From Rhynchopus sp. YZ270_cl-10 (taxonomy: Eukaryota > Euglenozoa > Diplonemea > Diplonemida > Diplonemidae): a stretch of 64,000 nucleotides of DNA. The stretch covers positions 372,001 to 436,000 of the forward strand of contig OZ037923.1 in assembly GCA_964035575.1 (NCBI GenBank). Direction: 5' to 3'. Numbering within the stretch: position 1 is the first letter of the stretch; each line of letters opens with the position of its first letter. A program made the translations under genes and the position numbers. Below, one piece after another: positions 34,562-45,394 of the stretch. The notes under the pieces were generated by a model. That model searched no databases. It was not told the origin of the DNA and saw only the letters and a list, made by a program, of their open reading frames with translations.

Positions 34562-35963
34562 TTACACAACATCGAATTGGGGACCCTGTCGGAAGTTGGG
34601 AACCACGCGGTGTGGTGGTGGTGTTGCAGGGGTGGCAGTGTTTGGGTCCCACTGCTCTTGCTGCCACTGAGGTGCGTTTGGGTTGCCCTGGAACCTCCTG
34701 TCCCAGCCTCGTGAGGGTTGTGGTGCTGGTGTTGACTGGTGTGGGTCCCACTGCTCTTGCTCCCACTGAGGTGGGCTGTAGTTGTTTCCCCAACCTCGTC
34801 CGGGTTGTGGCAGTTGCTGTGGCGGGACCACAACATGGGGTTCATGTCTGACGTAAGGGCACCGTCTCGCTTGCTCCCAAAGAGGAGGTGTTGGTGGAAT
34901 CTCTGGTGGAGGCATCACCAGCTCAGGTGGAGGTGGCGCAATGTAGCTTTCTAACAAAGGATCTGCAGCCTGTGGTGATGTCGGGTGAGGTGAGGTGACA
35001 AAGTGTGTGTTGCTTGCATACCTGCATTTCATGGTCTTCTGAGCTTGGAACGGAACACGCGGCAGTCTTTGTTTCGCGAACTTCACGAGAGTAATGACAA
35101 TTCGCATAAATCACCACCAAGAACGTCGATCCCGCAAACGACACCAACGAAATGAGCCACAGTCTCGCTTTCTCCTCTTTTGTCTGTGACACGATCCCCA
35201 TCACTTCGGCCATTGTTGGAGAGTTGAACTCAACCATGTAATCTGCGTCCCCAACTTTCTTCAGTTGATCCTTCTCTTCTGTGTCCATGTAGTGGATGGA
35301 GTGGAACCTCCGCATCGAGGTGTACTCACCTATTTTCGATTCGTTGAAGCCACACGCTTCCATAGAGCTTCCCTGAACCACACACACTGCCCACAGGGGT
35401 GGATCGAATTGGCATCCAACGACAGGCCCGTTGTAAACGATTGGTGCCACTGTGTGCGACCAGCCCCATTTTTGCATGTTCTTGCTTCCGTTCCAGTCAA
35501 CGGTCCATTCGGGGTCTTCCAGGGTGAAGTAGGAGTGGTTTGCTGGAAGAGTGAGCTTGCTTGGGGTGGTGGAACGCATGCAGCCGATGGAGTACGGTCT
35601 GTCCCCGATGAGTCCGTCTTCCGCGAGCTTCAGTTCTCGGAACTTCTTGAACGGGGGGAAGAAGGTGATTGTGCAGATAGTGACGTAAAAGAAGAATGAA
35701 TACAAGAAATATTGAATCCAGCTGTAGTCACAATGCAAACCTGACAACTCGAGGACGTACATGAGCGGGACAATAAGGAAGATGAAGATTCCAATGGTAC
35801 CCATAAACGTCCAAGCATGTATCGCGCCCGCCTCCGTCAGCAATATATCCCTATCGATGTGCTCTGAAGTGAACAAGTCAAGGGAGAACAAAGCCAACCA
35901 CACCACCCACATTGTGAGTGTCGATACTGCAACACTTTTCTTCGTCTGTGTAGTGTATCCCAT
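34562..35963 (-). CDS. MP4: four-helix membrane protein with Pro-rich tail
   Basis: Exons 35022-35963 and 34562-34969 (449 aa); intron 34970-35021 is 52 nt. Start MGYTTQTKKSVAVSTLTMWV. Hydrophobic segments as in MP1; the exposed block is very close to MP1, MP6 and MP7. The tail has lost the SLSRSSSVADPSLLAAN piece seen in MP1, MP3 and MP5 (it runs PPTPPLWEQARR directly) but has the full QWEQEQWDP repeats. Downstream ends differ from copy to copy, so the C-terminus is the fast-changing part. H copy 36327-36365 and Q copy 36105-36160 are upstream. Confidence 0.8.
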
Positions 35964-36104
35964 GGAAGCAGTGCTTCCACTGTGTTGTGTCAGAGCATCT
36001 GTTGCATGTGGTGTGACAGGGGTGGGTTTGGAGTGGGAGCATGTGAGGCATGTCAGTGTGCTGCATCCATTTCGAGGTTTACATCTGAGAGGAAGTTGAC
36101 AAAC

Positions 36105-36160
36105 ACAAAGCCCTCTCGTGACAGTGTACCTTGGTACATGACCGGCTGTACCAGGGTGGA
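36105..36160 (-). other. Element Q copy 2
   Basis: Minus strand GGTACAGCCGGTCATGTACC hairpin, GTACACTGTCACGAGAGGGC, then TTTGTCAACTTCCTCTCAG at 36085, where the conserved MP leader begins. This is the clearest array case of hairpin, box, branch-like TCAAC and acceptor. Confidence 0.75.
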
Positions 36161-36326
36161 CACGACAAAGTATAGGGGTAATGAGAAGGCGGCAAAAAAA
36201 ATGCTGAATATCCTTTTTTTCTTGCTGCTTTTCTTGTTCCAGTATACTTTTTGCCTCAAAATAATATGGGAGAACATTTCCGTAGTAGTCACAATGACGC
36301 TTAAAAATTCAAAAGGCAAAGTTAAC

Positions 36327-36365
36327 AAGGTGACCCCAACTAATCATCTCATGATAAGTCACCTT
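36327..36365 (-). other. Element H copy (array type) c
   Basis: Minus strand AAGGTGACTTATCATGAGAT, GATTAGTTGGGGTCACCTT. Perfect 8-bp outer stem and an inner CTTATCAT/ATGATTAG stem with one mismatch, both different in sequence from consensus but still paired. Followed by TTAAC and TTTTTAAG (36300). Confidence 0.7.
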
Positions 36366-36639
36366 AGAAGAAAAAATGAAGGAAACGTATAAAGTGGATG
36401 GACCTCTTAACACAGGTTTCATATGTGCAGTTGCCAAGGCTTGTCACATCTTTCATTTCAACACGAGAAGACGTACACTCACAATGAGGTACTATTTATT
36501 CAGTGTGGAAGTTATGAATGATGTGAACAGAACTTTAGCATGGGAGAATAATGAGCAAACCAAAAGGGAAAAAAGAGTAGTTGAAACATGCTAAAACGCA
36601 TCTCAGTCGAGCTCATGCAAAGGGTGGGACGTGGGTGTT

Positions 36640-36690
36640 CCGTACCGTAAGAGAACGGAGGCAGTTCAGAACTGCTCGGCGAATCACGCG
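36640..36690. repeat. R-type hairpin with paired changes
   Basis: CCGTACCGTAAGAGAACGG then GGCAGTTCAGAACTGCTCGG. At 21812-21850 the same place reads GGCGGTTCACAACCGCTCGG. The G-C pair of one stem is an A-T pair in the other, so pairing is kept. Confidence 0.7.
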
Positions 36691-36999
36691 ACCTCTTAAA
36701 ACCCCCAGCCTTTTTAAATGGCCAAATACATGCAAATGCAAACAATGAATAAGCCTCACAGCACACACATCGACAAAGAAACAATGTTCCTTAAAGTGTG
36801 TCAATGCACACACTAATCAATGAGTGCTCAACAGGATCCAAGCACACAGCACCCTCATCCCTCTTGGTCTCAATAAAATGGCTGCAGAAGATCTGTTGTG
36901 TTGTGTGAAACAAAAACTGTCAAAGAGAAAAGAGCAGAAACGACACCAAACAGTGTCAGATACAACGCAGTGCGCCATCTGCATCGACGCTCGTTTCAA

Positions 37000-38401
37000 T
37001 CAGAGACACATAGTCACACAGCCTGCTGCCAAAGAGGAGCTGCGGCGGGGTTGAGACCCTGTCGGAAGTAGGGAACCAGACGGTGTGGTGGTGGTGTTGC
37101 AGGGGTGGCAGTGTTTGGGTCCCACTTGCTCCCACTGAGGTGCGTTGGATTTTCTTCCCCAACCTCGTGAGGGTTGTGGCAGTTGCCGTCTCGGGACCGC
37201 AACATGGGGTTCATGTCTGGCGTAACGGCCCCGTCTCGCTTGCTCCCAAGGAGCTGCGGCGGGGTTGGCCGCCAACAGGGACGGGTCTGCAACACTTGAG
37301 CTCCGTGAAAGTGACGGTGTTGGTCGAATCTCTGGTGGAGGCATCACCGGCTCAGGTGGAGGTGGCGCAATGTAGCTTTCTAACAAAGGATCTGCAGCCT
37401 GTGGTGATGTCGGGTGAGGTGAGGTGACAAAGTGTGTGTTGCTTGCATACCTGCATTTCATAGTCTTCTTCTGTGACTTCAACTAAATCCATATCATTCT
37501 TTGTTTCGCGAACTTTACGAGCGTAATCCCAATTCACATAAATCACCACCAAGAACGTCGATACCGCAAACGACACCAACGAAATGAACCACATTCTCGC
37601 TTTCTCCTCTTTTGTCTGTGACACGATCCCCATCACTTCGGCCATTGTTGGAGAGTTGAACTCAACCATGTAATCTGCGTCCCCAACTTTCTTCAGTTGA
37701 TCCTTCTCTTCTGTGTCCATGTAGTGGATGGAGTGGAACCTCCGCATCGAGGTGTACGCACCTATTTTCGATTCGTCGAAGCCACACACTCCCATAGAGA
37801 TTGCCTTAACCACACACACTGCCCACAGGGGTGGATCGAATTGGCATCCAACGACAGGCCCGTTGTAAACGATTGGTGCCACTGTGTACGACCAGCCCGA
37901 GTCTTCATGGTGCTTGCTTCTGTTCCAGTCAACGGTCCATTTGGGGTCTTCCAGGGTGAAGTAGGAGTGGTTTGCTGGAAGAGTGAGCTTGCTTGGGGTG
38001 GTGGAATTCATGCAGTCGATGGAGTACGGTCTGTCCCCGATGAGTCCGTCTTCCGCGAGCTTCAGTTCTCGGAACTTCGAGAACGGGGGGAAGAAGGTGA
38101 TTGTGCAAATAATGATGTAAAAGAACAATGAATGGTAGCGACACTGACGAAAAATGGTGTCCACAAGTGACGGGTAGAGTAATAGCGTGGGCGGGAGAAT
38201 GATCAGATGGTTAATAAAGATGAGGACACCAACTGTACCCCCAAACGCCCATGCATGTATCCTGCCCGTATTTGTCAGCAATATATCCCTATCGATGTGC
38301 TCCGAAGCGAATAAATCAAGGGAGAAGAAAGCCAACCACACCACCCACACTGTGAGTGTCAATACTGCAACACGTGTCTTCGTCTGTGTAGTGTATCCCA
38401 T
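37000..38401 (-). CDS. MP5: four-helix membrane protein, altered C-terminus
   Basis: Exons 37451-38401 and 37000-37398 (449 aa); intron 37399-37450 is 52 nt. Start MGYTTQTKTRVAVLTLTVWV. The last helix is followed by DLVEVTEEDYEMQ instead of the usual SVPSSEDHEMQ. The tail keeps the shared Pro-rich part (PPPPEPVMPPPE, SLSRSSSVADPSLLAAN) but, compared with MP1 and MP4, moves to another frame near WEQVGPKHCHPCNTTTTPSG, giving a Ser/Cys-rich end (SLAAGCVTMCL). The frame change comes from a small deletion around 37125-37150. Otherwise the exposed block is intact. Confidence 0.78.
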
Positions 38402-38699
38402 GGGAAGCGGTGATTCCACTGTGTTGTGTCAGAGCATCTGTTGCATGTGGTGTGACAGGGGTGGGTTTGGAGTGGGAGGATGTGAGGCATTTCAGTGTGC
38501 TGCATCCATTTCGAGGTTTACATCTGAAAGAAATAAAGGGGTATTTGGGGAGGGTAACTTTTTTTTGTTGCTGTTGCATTTGACACATCCAGGGGGTGGG
38601 CTCGGGTGCTTGCTTCGTCACCTGGATACCAAGCGCAAAGAACGTTTGATGTGATGGTGTGCCTCACGTACACGCACATCATGTCTACAATCGTACTAC

Positions 38700-39270
38700 T
38701 TTAAAGCTTGGGCACACACACACACACTGCAAAATGCATCTGGGACCCACACTGGACCCTAAAAGGTATACAAACCAAACAGTTCCACCTCTGGACCCCA
38801 TCGGATGTGGACTGAGGTGTTTTTCGGGTGTTTGGAAGGAATATTGTCTGATTGGAGAAGTTTTTCTGGTAAGTGCTGCATTTTGCCCCACACTCTGACT
38901 ACGGAAGTTTGGGTGTGTGGTTTTTCACAAAACACCGATTTTTTTAAAATCAGGGAAGTCTCTGTAGAGGTTGTCAGGTGGTTTTATGGGCAATTTTGAT
39001 GATCCCCAGGACCTCAGCCGCTGCCACGGTGTGTTGTGTTCACTGCTCTGAAGGCCCTGGTTCCCATCTACCGAGTCATGGGGCAAGTGACACAGCATCT
39101 TACTCTCCATCTCTCACCTTACGGTTTCTACACTCCCTTTCACTTCTACATACTGCATTCGCAGCGTCCCAAGCGTCCCACAAACTCTTATTACTCTTTG
39201 CCTGAGAAGAATGCGTTTCTCAATCCGCCCGCGTATAGGGCCGGATAGGGCAAAAGGCCATTTCGTTTTG
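38700..39270. other. Unit-specific insertion upstream of MP5
   Basis: Up to CATCATGTCTACAATCGT (38692) the sequence matches the flank of MP7 (43493), then it departs until the H element at 39323. It holds a (CA)n run and a short plus-strand ORF (39036-39248, ending SLPEKNAFLNPPAYRAG) that I do not recognise. Probably inserted DNA; ends not resolved. Confidence 0.4.
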
Positions 39271-39322
39271 GAGTAATATCAGGTGGAAATGTATCAAAAG
39301 GAAAAAGAACAAAAAAGTACGT

Positions 39323-39361
39323 AAGGTGACCCCAACTAATCATCTCATGATAAGTCACCTT
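39323..39361 (-). other. Element H copy (array type) d
   Basis: Same stem sequence as 36327-36365, AAGGTGACTTATCATGAGAT. Pyrimidine-rich text follows (CTTTTTTGTTCTTTTTCC). Confidence 0.65.
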
Positions 39362-40012
39362 GCAAGAAAAAATGAAGGAAACGTATAAAGTGGATGGACC
39401 TCTTAACACAGGTTTCATATGTGTGGTTGCCAAGTCTTGTCACATCTTTCATTTCAACACGAGAAGACGTACACTCACAATGAGGTACTATTTATTCAGT
39501 GTGGAAGTTATGAATGATGTGAACAGAACGTTAGCATGGGAGAATAACGAGCGAACATAAAAGAAATGAAAATGCAAACAATGAATAAGCCTCACAGCAC
39601 ACACATCGACAAAGAAACAACAGTGTGGCTGACTACCCCGAAATCGCACTTTGGCGGGTTTTTTTCAACAAACAATGCAGCCAGTCATACAACGCAGTGC
39701 GCCATCTGCAACGACGCTCGTTTCAATCAGAGGCACATAGTCACACAGCCTGTTCGCGTTCACAGGCGTGTCGACGCCAGCCCAAAGTCTCTAAATCCTA
39801 TCACACAACAGCGAATTGGGGAGACCCTGTCGGAAGTTGGGAACCATCCAGTGTGGTGGCAGTGTTTGGGTCCCACTGCTCTTGCTGCCACTGAGGTGCG
39901 CAGTAATTGCTTCTCCGACCTCGTGAGGGTTGTGGCAGTTGCTGTGTCGGAAACACTTGAGCTCCGTGAAAGTGACGGTGTTGGTCGAATCTCTGGTGGA
40001 GGCATCACCGGC

Positions 40013-41050
40013 TCAGGTGGAGGTGGCGCAATGTAGCTTTCTAACAAAGGATCTGCAGCATGTGGTGATGTCGGGTGAGGTGAGGTGACAAAGTGTGTGT
40101 TGCTTGCATACCATTTCGTAGTCTTCTGAGCTTGGAACGGAACACGTGGCATTCTTTGCTTTGCGAACTTTACGAGCGTAATGACAATTCACACAAATCG
40201 CAACCAAGAACGTCGATCCCGCAAACGACACCAACGAAATGAACCACATTCTCGCTTTCTCCTCTTTTATCTGTGACACGATCCCCATCACTTCGGCCAT
40301 TGTTGGAGAGTTGAACTCAACCATGTAATCTGCGTCCCCAACTTTCTTCAGTTGATCCTTCTCTTCTGTGTCCATGTAGTGGATGGAGTGGAACCTCCGC
40401 ATCGAGGTGTACGCACCTATTTTCGATTCGTTGAAGCCACACGCTTCCATAGAGCTTCCCTGAACCACACACACTGCCCACAGGGGTGGATCGAATTGGC
40501 ATCCAACGACAGGCCCGTTGTAAACGATTGGTGCCACTGTGTGCGACCAGCCCCATGCTTCATGGTTCTTTCTTCTGTTCCAGTCAACGGTCCATTCGGG
40601 GTCTTCCAGGGTGAAGTAGGAGTGGTTTGCTGGAAGAGTGAGCTTGCTTGGGGTGGTGGAACGCATGCAGCCGATGGAGTACGGTCTGTCCCCGATGAGT
40701 CCGTCTTCCGCGAGCTTCAGTTCTCGGAACTTCTTGAACGGGGGGAAGAAGGTGATTGTGCAGATAGTGACGTAAAAGAACAATGAATACACTAAATACT
40801 GATCCCAGGTGTAGTCACAATGCAAACCTAAGCACTCGTAGAAGAAAACGAGCGGTACAATAAGAAAGTGGATGATAGCAACGGTACCCGCAAACGCCCA
40901 TCCATGTATCGCGCTCGCCTCCGTCAGCAATATATCCCTATCGATGTGCTCCGAAGCGATCAAATCAAGGTAGAAAAAAGCCACGTACACCACCCACACT
41001 GTGAGTGTCGATACTGCAACACGTGTCTTCGTCTGTGTAGTGTATCCCAT
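40013..41050 (-). CDS. MP6: membrane protein that has lost the tail acceptor
   Basis: Start MGYTTQTKTRVAVSTLTVWV. Four hydrophobic segments and the exposed block are intact. At the tiny intron the donor is still GTATGC (three bases before it, CAG, are missing) but the acceptor CACCACAG has become CACCACAT. Read without splicing, the frame gives EMVCKQHTLCHLTSPDITTC and stops at 40013, so the predicted protein is 345 aa without the Pro-rich tail. The tail sequence survives below, shortened, to about 39760. MP7 has the same change, so it arose before these copies separated or spread by conversion. Confidence 0.75.
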   Translation of the reverse strand: MGYTTQTKTRVAVSTLTVWVVYVAFFYLDLIASEHIDRDILLTEASAIHGWAFAGTVAIIHFLIVPLVFFYECLGLHCDYTWDQYLVYSLFFYVTICTITFFPPFKKFRELKLAEDGLIGDRPYSIGCMRSTTPSKLTLPANHSYFTLEDPEWTVDWNRRKNHEAWGWSHTVAPIVYNGPVVGCQFDPPLWAVCVVQGSSMEACGFNESKIGAYTSMRRFHSIHYMDTEEKDQLKKVGDADYMVEFNSPTMAEVMGIVSQIKEEKARMWFISLVSFAGSTFLVAICVNCHYARKVRKAKNATCSVPSSEDYEMVCKQHTLCHLTSPDITTCCRSFVRKLHCATST

Positions 41051-41089
41051 GGGAAGCGGTGCTTCCACTGTGTTGTGTCAGAGCATCTT

Positions 41090-41400
41090 TTGCATGTGGT
41101 GTGACAGGGGTGGGTTTGGAGTGAGTCTTCGGTTACGCTTACAGGGGGGTGAAGGAAGGTTATGGATAAGAAGGGTCCATATTTGCATTTTTGGGATCCA
41201 CCGGGTCACTCTCGAAAATTGGACAATTTTGTGACCACTTAAATGTTGAAAAATATGAGCCCGGTCACTAATACGAACCATTTTCGGCCAAAAATTTCCT
41301 CAAAATGGGGGGTTTGTAAAATTGACCCCTGACCTACTACATTTATCTCATTTCGACGCCCATAGAGGGGGGTAAAGGAAGGTTGTGGGAAAAAAGCAAG
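41090..41400. other. Foreign segment in the MP6 upstream region
   Basis: The shared leader stops at GGTGGGTTTGGAGTGAG and about 280 bp of unrelated text follow. It is bracketed by two imperfect direct repeats, ACAGGGGGGTGAAGGAAGGT (41141) and AGAGGGGGGTAAAGGAAGGT (41364). This removes the normal 5' leader of MP6. CAGAGAGGGGGGTAGGGGCG at 45893 is a weak relative. Confidence 0.55.
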
Positions 41401-41401
41401 T

Positions 41402-41440
41402 AAGCCGACCCTAACTAAGTTTCTCGTGATCAGTCACCTT
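41402..41440 (-). other. Element H copy (array type) e
   Basis: Minus strand AAGGTGACTGATCACGAGAA, ACTTAGTTAGGGTCGGCTT. Outer stem partly weakened. Followed by CTTGCTTTTTTCCC. Confidence 0.6.
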
Positions 41441-42184
41441 GCAAGAAAATAAAAATAAAGGAAACGTGTAAAGTGGATGGACCTCTTAACACAGGTTTCA
41501 TATGTGCAGTTGCCAAGTCTTGTCACATCTTTCATTTCTACACGAGAAGACGCACACTCGCGATGAGGTACTATTTATTCAGTGTGGAAGTTATGAATGA
41601 TGTGAACACAACGTTAGCATGGGAGAATAACGAGCGAATCAGAAGGGAAAAAAATGAAAATGAAACGATGAATAAGCCTCGCAGCGCACACATCGACAAA
41701 GAAACAACGTTTGTGTGGCTGACAACCCCCAAATCACTTTGGCGGGGTTTTTTCAACAAACAGTGTCAGACACAATGCAGTGCGCCATCTGCATCGACGC
41801 TCGTTTCAATCAGAGACAAATAGTCACACAGCCTGTTCGCGATCAGAGGCGTGTCGACGCCAGCCCACAGTCTCTAAATCCTATCACACAACAGCGAAAT
41901 GGGGAACCACGCGGTGTGGTGGTGTTGCAGGGGTGGCAGTGTTTGGGTACCACTGCTCTTGCTCCCACTGAGGTGCGCTGGAGTTGCTTCCCTGGCGTGT
42001 GGGTTGGTGCAGTTCCTGTGTCGGGACCACAACAAGGGGCTCATGTCTGGCATGAGGGTCCCATCCCGCTTGCTCCCAAAGAGGAGCTGCGGCGGGGTTG
42101 GCCGCCAACAGGGACGGGTCTGCAACACTTGAGCTCCGTGAAAGTGGCGGTGTTGGTCGAATCTCTGGTGGAGGCATCACCGGC

Positions 42185-43222
42185 TCAGGTGGAGGTGGCG
42201 CAATGTAGCTTTCTAACAAAGGATCTGCAGCATGTGGTGATGTCGGGTGAGGTGAGGTGACAAAGTGTGTGTTGCTTGCATACCATTTCGTAGTCTTCTG
42301 AGCTTGGAACGGAACACGTGGCATTCTTTGCTTTGCGAACTTCACGAGCGTAATGACAATTCGCATAAATCACCACCAAGAACGTCGATCCCGCAAACGA
42401 CACCAACGAAATGAACCACATTCTCGCTTTCTCCTCTTTTGTCTGTGACACGATCCCCATCACTTCGGCCATTGTTGGAGAGTTGAACTCAACCATGTAA
42501 TCTGCGTCCCCAACTTTCTTCAGTTGATCCTTCTCTTCTGTGTCCATGTAGTGGATGGAGTGGAACCTCCGCATCGAGGTGTACGCACCTATTTTCGATT
42601 CGTCGAAGCCACACGCTTCCATAGAGCTTCCCTGAACCACACACACTGCCCACAGGGGTGGATCGAATTGGCATCCAACGACAGGCCCGTTGTAAACGAT
42701 TGGTGCCACTGTGTGCGACCAGCCCCATTCTTCATGATTCTTGCGTCTGCTCCAGTCAATGGTCCATTCGGGGTCTTCCAGGGTGAAGTAGGAGTGGTTT
42801 GCTGGAAGAGTGAGCTTGCTTGGGGTGGTGGAACGCATGCAGCCGATGGAGTACGGTCTGTCCCCGATGAGTCCGTCTTCCGCGAGCTTCAGTTCTCGGA
42901 ACTTCTTGAACGGGGGGAAGAAGGTGATTGTGCAGATAGTGACGTAAAAGAACGATGAATACAAGAAATACTGAGTCCAGGAGTAGGGACACTCCAAACC
43001 TGACCACTCAAGGAAGCAAATGAGCGGGACAATAATAAGAAAGATGAGGATACCAAAGGTGCCTGCAAACGTCCATACATGTATCAAGCCGACCCATGAC
43101 AACAATATATCCCTGTCGATGTGCTCCGAAGCGAATAAATCAAGGGAGAAGAAAGCCACGTACACCACCCACACTGTGAGTGTCGATACTGCAACACTTT
43201 TCTTCGTCTGTGCAGTGTCCAT
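42185..43222 (-). CDS. MP7: membrane protein that has lost the tail acceptor
   Basis: Start MDTAQTKKSVAVSTLTVWVV (a variant of MGYTTQ). Helices and exposed block as in MP6. The acceptor of the tiny intron is again CACCACAT, so an unspliced 345-aa product ending TCCRSFVRKLHCATST is predicted. Unlike MP6, the old tail frame below remains open for a further 120 codons (to 41884, with QWEQEQWYPNTATPATPP), which points to recent loss or to an acceptor I cannot see. The acceptor-like text GAG before the leader (TTTTTCTTTGAG) also differs from the TTTCAG of MP5. Confidence 0.75.
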   Translation of the reverse strand: MDTAQTKKSVAVSTLTVWVVYVAFFSLDLFASEHIDRDILLSWVGLIHVWTFAGTFGILIFLIIVPLICFLEWSGLECPYSWTQYFLYSSFFYVTICTITFFPPFKKFRELKLAEDGLIGDRPYSIGCMRSTTPSKLTLPANHSYFTLEDPEWTIDWSRRKNHEEWGWSHTVAPIVYNGPVVGCQFDPPLWAVCVVQGSSMEACGFDESKIGAYTSMRRFHSIHYMDTEEKDQLKKVGDADYMVEFNSPTMAEVMGIVSQTKEEKARMWFISLVSFAGSTFLVVIYANCHYAREVRKAKNATCSVPSSEDYEMVCKQHTLCHLTSPDITTCCRSFVRKLHCATST

Positions 43223-43522
43223 GAGAAGCAGTGCTTCCACTGTGTTGTGTCAGAGCATCTGTTGCATGTGGTGTGACAGGGGTGGGTTTGGAGTGGGAGG
43301 ATGTGAGGCATTTCAGTGTGCTGCATCCATTTCGAGGTTTGCATCTCAAAGAAAAAGTGACTTTTTTTTGTTGCTGTTGCATTTGACACATCCAGGGGGT
43401 GGGCTCGTGCTTGCTTCGTCACCTGGATACCAAGCGCAAAGAACGTTTGATGTGATGCTGTGCCTCACGTACACGCACATCATGTCTACAATCGTTAATC
43501 TATAAAAAAAAACAAAAGAAAA

Positions 43523-43565
43523 GTTTATAAGATGCTCCTAAGCCCTCACGTTGCTTCGTCGCCTT
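43523..43565 (-). other. Element H copy 9
   Basis: Minus strand AAGGCGACGAAGCAACGTGA, GGGCTTAGGAGCATCTT: inner GAAGC/GCTT. Followed by TATAAAC, CTTTTCTTTTG, nine T and ATAG at 43500: a model branch point, pyrimidine tract and acceptor, upstream of MP7. Confidence 0.75.
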
Positions 43566-45116
43566 ATGAAAAAAGAGAAAAGTTGGTGGAATGACCAGCC
43601 CCTCTTTCTGTGCTGTCACCCACTTTAGACACTTCTACAATAAAATTAAAATCTGTGCGAAATCTACGGGGTCTTTTAAAGGGGGGTGTCTCACCTCCCC
43701 CCACAATTTCTGGGAGAGGCATATCCGAGAATAAGACTCGGGGACCCGGGACCAGGGTATTCTCATCCGGACTGAGACAATCAATATGTCGAAAACGCTG
43801 TGAAAACGCCTGAAAGCGGGTAGCAGGGGACCCGGGGGCGGCAGGGTGCGGGCATGGGTCCCACAAGAAACCTTACTACACATACAAAAAAAAGTTAGAT
43901 TCATATACTTTCAGTTCACAGAATTGAAAGTATTTGAGAGGGTCAACACATGCACCCTTTCTTTGTTTTAGGCATGGGTCCCACAAGAAGCAGGCCTAAT
44001 GCTAACTTTGGGGGAGGGGGAAAAAAAGTGAACCAGCGGAAAAAAAAAAAAAAAAAGCGAAAAAAAATTTCCGCTCCGGGAAGGGGTCCAGGGTTTTCGC
44101 TTATTTCCATGAATTCTTCCCCCCCAAAACCGTAAAGATATGTCCAAAAAAAGGGGTCAAAAAAATTTTTTTTGCGCTCCGCGAAAAGGTCCGTTCATTT
44201 CGCGTAAATACGTGATGACGTGGGATGGTAACGTGCATCAAGAACCAAACCCGCCCTTTTCTCACGTTTTTCCACGTCAAGCCGTCACACTAGGTTCTCT
44301 CTTGTGAACGAAACCTTCCCTCAGTACAAGAAGAAACGGCGGTTGACATCAAAACTTTCTGGCGAAGCCACGGTACGCAACATTTTAAAAATTGTGACCT
44401 AAAACCAAATATTTTTACAGCCAAACTATGGTAGAGGTCTGTGGGCTGCCAGTTTTTGAGCTGCGCCGCAGGCGCACGGTACGTTACTTTTATTTTTGCC
44501 GGCAAGGGGTGTACATCATTGAGTCCCTGGAACAAGCCTCCATCGTCACCTCCTGAAGATGCGGGCGCAGGCGCCCACATCTCCAGGACCAAGGTACCCA
44601 CGGCATACCACAGGCAGAGAACCCCCCCAGCCCAAAAAACCCCCATTTTAAGGGTGAACCAGCGAACCAGCGGATAAAAAAAAAAAATAATAAATAAAAG
44701 TGAACCAGCGAACCAGCGGATAGCATTAGGCCTGCACAAGAAGCCTTTCTACACATACAAAAAAAAAAAAAAAGGTTATTTCATATACTCTCTCTCTCTG
44801 AAGAGAAGGTATAATAGGGCACTAAATGTACCCAAACGGGAAAAATGGATACAGCCTGATCCAATGTATCTCACCCGGGAAGTCATGACCCTGGGCATCC
44901 CATTACCTCGTGACCTGGCGACCGGAGGCGGGAGTAGGACGTAGTAGTGGTATCCGCGAAAGGCGAGATAAGGTGACGGCTGCGTGAAGACCACACAAAA
45001 AAGCGAGGTGACTCTACGTCAATTTATCAATTTATCAAATCAAAAAAAAAATTCACAAAAAAACACACACAAAAAAATCTACACGCTACAAAAAAAAAAA
45101 TACCCCCCCCCCCCCC
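43566..45116. other. Repeat-rich segment without genes
   Basis: Includes GAGAATAAGACTCGGGGACC (43731), shared with 50231-50258; a palindrome (43901-43937); AGCATTAGGCCTGC inverted around 44000 and 44728; repeat V (44362-44398); and GCGCCGCAGGCGCACGGTAC (44463), a relative of sequences at 59190 and 59380. Probably several old non-autonomous elements inside each other. Confidence 0.45.
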
Positions 45117-45323
45117 CCTAGGCATAGTGTGCAGACGAACAAAATGTTCGTCGATGTTCGTCGTGGGGGGAAAAAAAAAATTTGTTCGTCGATGTTCGTC
45201 GTGGGTTGCCCGTGTGGCAGGGACCTGTTCGTCGATGTTCGTCGACGAACATCGACGAACAAAACCGACGAACATTTTGTTCGTCGACGAACCAAAAATG
45301 TTCGTCTGCACACTATGCCTAGG
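45117..45323. mobile_element. TIR element of the CCTAGGCATA family, copy 1
   Basis: 207 bp. Ends CCTAGGCATAGTGTGCAGAC and complement. Interior built of GTTCGTCGATGTTCGTCG repeats in both directions, so most of it can fold on itself. A C run and a G run flank it. Confidence 0.85.
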
Positions 45324-45394
45324 GGGTCGCATTGTCCTCACAAAAAGTGAAATAAAAATTTTTTGCAACATAGAAACTCGTTTCCCGGGGAAAA

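Larger units (their letters stand above)
21490..43565 (-). repeat. Tandem gene array of the MP membrane-protein family
   Basis: Repeat unit about 2.2-2.6 kb. Going along the minus strand each unit has: a conserved spacer block (for example 36375-36590; also 21545, 33345, 39370, 41460 and a partial one at 30535), an H element, a conserved 5' leader (TGCAAACCTCGAAATGGATG), and the MP coding region with one tiny intron. Start-to-start spacings are 2172 (MP7-MP6), 2649, 2438, 3578 (an insertion), 2281 and 6376 (where the beta-propeller genes sit). Confidence 0.85.
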
